The notes under the pieces: model-generated
Seen by the model: the letters and a program-made list of their open reading frames with translations, nothing else
Database searches by the model: none
Told to the model about the DNA's origin: nothing
Shown here: in pieces, positions 13,150 through 14,708 of the stretch
How the letters are laid out: the number at the start of each line of letters is the position of its first letter
How positions within the stretch are numbered: position 1 is the first letter of the stretch
Program-made: the position numbers and the translations under genes
Assembly: GCA_964631175.1 (NCBI GenBank)
Contig: CAZVWH010000074.1
Location: 1-14,708, forward strand
DNA length: 14,708 nt
Direction of reading: 5' to 3'
Origin: CAZVWH01 sp964631175
Lineage (GTDB): Bacteria; Planctomycetota; Phycisphaerae; Sedimentisphaerales; Anaerobacaceae

Positions 13150-13188
13150 CAACGAACTGAATCGTGGTGGAGATTATTAGGTAGGTAT
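13150..13188 (+). repeat. Leader-like repeat B, between the two hypothetical ORFs
   Basis: CAACGAACTGAATCGTGG and onward to GGTAGGTAT, the diverged partner of repeat A (12738-12775). It ends 10 bp before ATG 13199. It contains no strong Shine-Dalgarno; TTAGGTAGG is the nearest G-rich stretch. Confidence 0.5.
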
Positions 13189-13198
13189 TAAAATTAGG

Positions 13199-13846
13199 AT
13201 GAGAAAATCTAAAACACCCAAATTACCAGATGAGTTATTTAAGAGGATTAGGCTCGTTCGTAGGGATTTTGGAAGCCTACTTTTCCATTTCACGCGTTCG
13301 TCAAATAAAAGAGCTGCAATTGATGTGATCAGGAAAATTTTATATGATGGTCGATTAAAAGGTACATCTCGCTGGAGCTATGGACAAAAATGTGTATGTT
13401 TTACTGAAGCACCAATACAAGAATTTAATTCAATTTTCTCGCTGGTAGAAATCGCAGCTTCAGAGAGTGAACGGCCAAGGTATGAGCCATACGGAATTGG
13501 CGTTAGCAAAAGGTGGTTTTTTGAAAAAGGTGGACGACCGGTGATTTATGACCACCCTAATACATTCTCATCCTTCCCAGAGGATCAAAAGTACCGACTC
13601 GTCAAATATGATCCTGTAAATGGAAAGGATTATACTTGGGAAAGGGAATGGAGGATAAAAGTTAATCATCTGAATCTAGATCCAAGAGAAACCTTGGTTG
13701 TTGTTCCTACTTCGGATGAGGCCTTCGAATTGGTATATGAATTCGCTGAAGTTAAACCTGACGGTGATGAAGATGGCCCTTGGGGGGTTTATCATAAGCC
13801 CAAATGGCTTGCTGTTTCTCTGGATATATTTGGGTTCGGTCAATAA
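13199..13846 (+). CDS. Uncharacterised protein, AbiGi-like or ADP-ribosyltransferase-like layout
   Basis: 215 residues, no signal peptide or membrane helix. Motifs in order: SLLFHFTRSS (His 30), AAIDVIRKILYDGRLKG, KCVCFTEAPI (64-73), YEPYGIGVSKRWFFEKGGRPVIY (96-117) and TWEREWRI (146-153). The pattern of a leading HFT, an IL..G.L helix, CF.E.P, YGIG.SK and WEREWR recalls AbiGi-type abortive-infection proteins and DUF2971-like families that may have an ADP-ribosyltransferase-like fold. I name these from memory of motif layout, without alignment. Role is unknown; phage defence or toxin-antitoxin function is a guess. It follows the 92-residue ORF by 57 bp and ends just before a hairpin. AT-rich composition and lack of operon links suggest horizontal origin. 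The ATG at 13199 lacks a strong ribosome binding site. Confidence 0.6.
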   Translation: MRKSKTPKLPDELFKRIRLVRRDFGSLLFHFTRSSNKRAAIDVIRKILYDGRLKGTSRWSYGQKCVCFTEAPIQEFNSIFSLVEIAASESERPRYEPYGIGVSKRWFFEKGGRPVIYDHPNTFSSFPEDQKYRLVKYDPVNGKDYTWEREWRIKVNHLNLDPRETLVVVPTSDEAFELVYEFAEVKPDGDEDGPWGVYHKPKWLAVSLDIFGFGQ

Positions 13847-13871
13847 TTAGGCAACCTTCACCGAGAAGGGG

Positions 13872-13915
13872 GACAACAAGGACAACATTTTTATGTCCAC
13901 CTTGTCCTTCTTGTC
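13872..13915. repeat. Inverted repeat (GACAACAAGGACAA type) after the 13199 ORF
   Basis: GACAACAAGGACAA (13872-13885) and TTGTCCTTCTTGTC (13902-13915) pair with one mismatch over 14 bp around a 16-base loop. It begins 25 bp after the stop codon and might end transcription, but no T-tract follows. GACAA and AAGGACAA recur within the arms. Confidence 0.6.
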
Positions 13916-13924
13916 TGTATGTAG

Positions 13925-14050
13925 CTAATCAGCAAAAGGTAATTTGGGTAGATTCAATTTGCCCACAAATTCTTTAACCTTCTTTGAATATTCTTCATCT
14001 TGCTTACTTCTTGAATAATAGGGACAGTCACCTATTTTATAATAATGGTA
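13925..14050 (-). pseudogene. Possible C-terminal remnant of a lost gene
   Basis: On the - strand a frame is open for 41 codons between an in-frame TGA (14051-14053) and TAG (13925-13927). It reads ...KIGDCPYYSRSKQDEEY and later KEFVGKLNLPKLPFAD, a plausible protein tail, but there is no Met and no start signal. It overlaps the AATAGG palindrome at its 5' part. It could be the end of a gene lost by rearrangement; I cannot name the family. Confidence 0.3.
14017..14036. repeat. Palindromic repeat AATAGG-GACAGTCA-CCTATT
   Basis: Perfect 6-bp arms around eight bases. The string TAGGGACAGTCACCTATTTT is, from memory, common in genomes that carry REP-associated (Y1) transposases. No such transposase is in the window. 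Confidence 0.6.
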
Positions 14051-14075
14051 TCATAAATCCACCAAACGAATTGTC

Positions 14076-14095
14076 GGATGAATTTTTAATCAGCC
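14076..14095. repeat. 20-bp direct repeat flanking the hypothetical module, right copy
   Basis: GGATGAATTTTTAATCAGCC, matching 12709-12728 at 18 of 20 positions in the same orientation. Confidence 0.65.
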
Positions 14096-14102
14096 ATCGT
14101 AG

Positions 14103-14153
14103 GGCGGGGCTTTCATCCTTCGCACCTCTTAGGAGGGGAATGGATGCCCCGCC
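14103..14153. repeat. GC-rich hairpin GGCGGGGC...GCCCCGCC
   Basis: Arms GGCGGGGC (14103-14110) and GCCCCGCC (14146-14153) are exact reverse complements; ATCC (14115-14118) and GGAT (14142-14145) extend the pairing after a small bulge, and CCTC/GAGG may pair inside. It is a GC-rich island in an AT-rich region, so probably an inserted repeat unit. Confidence 0.65.
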
Positions 14154-14195
14154 GAAATAAACTCATCGGGATAACTGCTCAGCACAATATTTTGT

Positions 14196-14215
14196 ACAAC
14201 ACAACGTTTCACATA
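14196..14215. repeat. 20-bp repeat on the 3' side of arsR
   Basis: ACAACACAACGTTTCACATA. The copy upstream of arsR at 14637-14656 is ACAACACAACATTTCGCATA, in the same orientation with two mismatches. Confidence 0.65.
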
Positions 14216-14240
14216 CGAAAACGCTGCCAGATAAAAGTCC

Positions 14241-14264
14241 ATAAGTATATACGCATATACTTAT
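14241..14264. promoter_or_regulatory. Perfect AT-rich inverted repeat, candidate ArsR-type operator
   Basis: ATAAGTATAT (14241-14250), ACGC, ATATACTTAT (14255-14264): 10-bp perfect arms. Operators of ArsR/SmtB regulators are often AT-rich dyads of this size. It lies 40 bp beyond the arsR stop codon, not upstream as for autoregulation, so it may serve a gene to the left that has been lost. No T-tract makes it a poor terminator. Confidence 0.4.
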
Positions 14265-14272
14265 AGAGTAGT

Positions 14273-14307
14273 GTGAAATCTTATTTATATGGTGAAATCT
14301 TCTTTAT
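14273..14307. repeat. Direct repeat GTGAAATCTT-n-TTTAT at the arsR 3' end
   Basis: GTGAAATCTTATTTAT (14273-14288) and GTGAAATCTTCTTTAT (14292-14307) differ at one position. The second overlaps the arsR stop codon, so the gene end may have been altered by a small duplication. Confidence 0.6.
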
Positions 14308-14588
14308 TTATTGCCCGACGCATAGAATGCACTGACTGCTTTGTGAATTAAAGCCATATTTTTTTTATCGAGCGAATAATAAACATGAAAACCTCTCTTT
14401 TGAAACCATACAATTCCCGCATCTCTCAGCAATCGCAGATGCTGAGAAGTTGCCTCCTGCGATATGCCCAGTTGCGATGTCAGTTCGGTAACGCACATTG
14501 TTCGACGCTTAAGTGCCTGAACAATGCGTATCCGTGCCTCAACAGAAAACAATTTAAATATCCTTGCCAGCTTTTCCGCATCAGCCAT
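14304..14588 (-). CDS. ArsR/SmtB-family winged-helix transcriptional regulator
   Basis: A 94-residue DNA-binding repressor of the ArsR type. FKLFSVEARIRIVQAL (11-26) is the entry helix, MCVTELTSQLGISQEATSQHLRLLRDAGIV (31-60) contains the helix-turn-helix with the recognition helix QEATSQHLRLL, and VWFQKRGFHVYYSL (60-73) is the wing. Only one cysteine (Cys 32) is present, and the ELCVC metal box of arsenite sensors is lacking, so the ligand is unlikely to be arsenite bound in the classic way. It may respond to another signal, or act as a redox or constitutive repressor. The start is secure: AAGGAG (14598-14603) sits nine bases upstream of ATG 14588. No target gene adjoins on either side in the window. 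Related AT-rich sequences flank it on both sides. Confidence 0.92.
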   Translation of the reverse strand: MADAEKLARIFKLFSVEARIRIVQALKRRTMCVTELTSQLGISQEATSQHLRLLRDAGIVWFQKRGFHVYYSLDKKNMALIHKAVSAFYASGNK

Positions 14589-14604
14589 AACGGCTCACTC
14601 CTTA

Positions 14605-14656
14605 TTACACAATTTCACATAACCATACATTTCAACACAACACAACATTTCGCATA
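14605..14656 (-). promoter_or_regulatory. Repeat-bearing upstream region of arsR, candidate autoregulatory site
   Basis: On the - strand, TATGCGAAATGTTGTGTTGT (14656-14637) and TATGTGAAATTGTGTAA (14621-14605) are related, the second being two bases shorter in the middle; a third copy lies at 14215-14196. The shared TATGnGAAA-TTGTGT pattern just ahead of the ribosome binding site would suit a regulator site. I could not define a -35/-10 pair. Confidence 0.4.
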
Positions 14657-14708
14657 TACCCATCCTGAATGGAATTTCGGTGTAGATTATTCATGTTTTT
14701 ATTGGACG

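Larger units (their letters stand above)
13847..14303. other. Gene-free, repeat-rich stretch between the 13199 ORF and arsR
   Basis: 457 bases with no complete gene. It contains, in order, the 14-bp-arm hairpin, a - strand coding remnant, an AATAGG/CCTATT palindrome, the right copy of the 20-bp flanking repeat, a GGCGGGGC hairpin, and sequences also found near arsR. Confidence 0.6.

Noticed and set aside
12738..13188. Integron attC sites around the hypothetical ORFs
   Set aside because: TTAGGT and GTTCAAC resemble core-site halves, but they are not complementary to each other, the interval is too short, and no integrase is seen.
14687..14708. Start of a + strand gene at the right edge
   Set aside because: An ATG near 14694 opens a frame to the window end, but only a few codons are visible and there is no ribosome binding site.

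Overview
The window is bacterial chromosomal DNA from what looks like an anaerobe or facultative anaerobe with moderate GC. A member of the Planctomycetota (Phycisphaerae-like) fits the gene fusions and the dense load of small palindromic repeats, but this is an impression from memory of such genomes, not something the window proves.

Left half (about 179-7336, + strand): a tetrapyrrole locus for the siroheme-dependent (Ahb) route to heme b. In order: a fused CobA-HemD (uroporphyrinogen III synthase plus its C-methyltransferase), the radical SAM enzyme AhbC, HemB (porphobilinogen synthase), a possible 37-residue peptide and a terminator, a lone HicB-like antitoxin, the radical SAM heme synthase AhbD, and a fused AhbA-AhbB siroheme decarboxylase whose start overlaps the ahbD stop. 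HemB makes porphobilinogen; CobA-HemD closes uroporphyrinogen III and methylates it to precorrin-2; AhbAB decarboxylates siroheme; AhbC removes two acetate groups; AhbD oxidatively decarboxylates Fe-coproporphyrin III to heme. HemA, HemL, HemC and a precorrin-2 dehydrogenase/ferrochelatase are not in the window.

Middle (about 7426-12388, - strand, convergent with the heme genes): a fused EtfB-EtfA electron transfer flavoprotein, then an EtfC/FixC-type flavoprotein dehydrogenase fused to an EtfX/FixX-type ferredoxin domain with eight cysteines, then a membrane-anchored protein-L-isoaspartate methyltransferase. Two intergenic gaps here each hold a hairpin terminator of the same design as the one after hemB. 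The Etf genes look like a bifurcating Fix/EtfABCX complex compressed into two polypeptides.

Right part (12389-14708): AT-rich and poor in housekeeping genes. Two unrecognised + strand ORFs (12863 and 13199) are preceded by related leader-like sequences, and the module lies between two near-identical 20-bp sequences; the second ORF resembles AbiGi-like or ADP-ribosyltransferase-like proteins. An ArsR-family regulator on the - strand closes the window and has related 20-bp sequences on both sides plus a perfect 10-bp-arm palindrome beyond its 3' end.

Throughout, small repeats occur between genes and, strikingly, inside genes. In ahbD, pcm, etfBA and hemB they add residues without breaking the frame.
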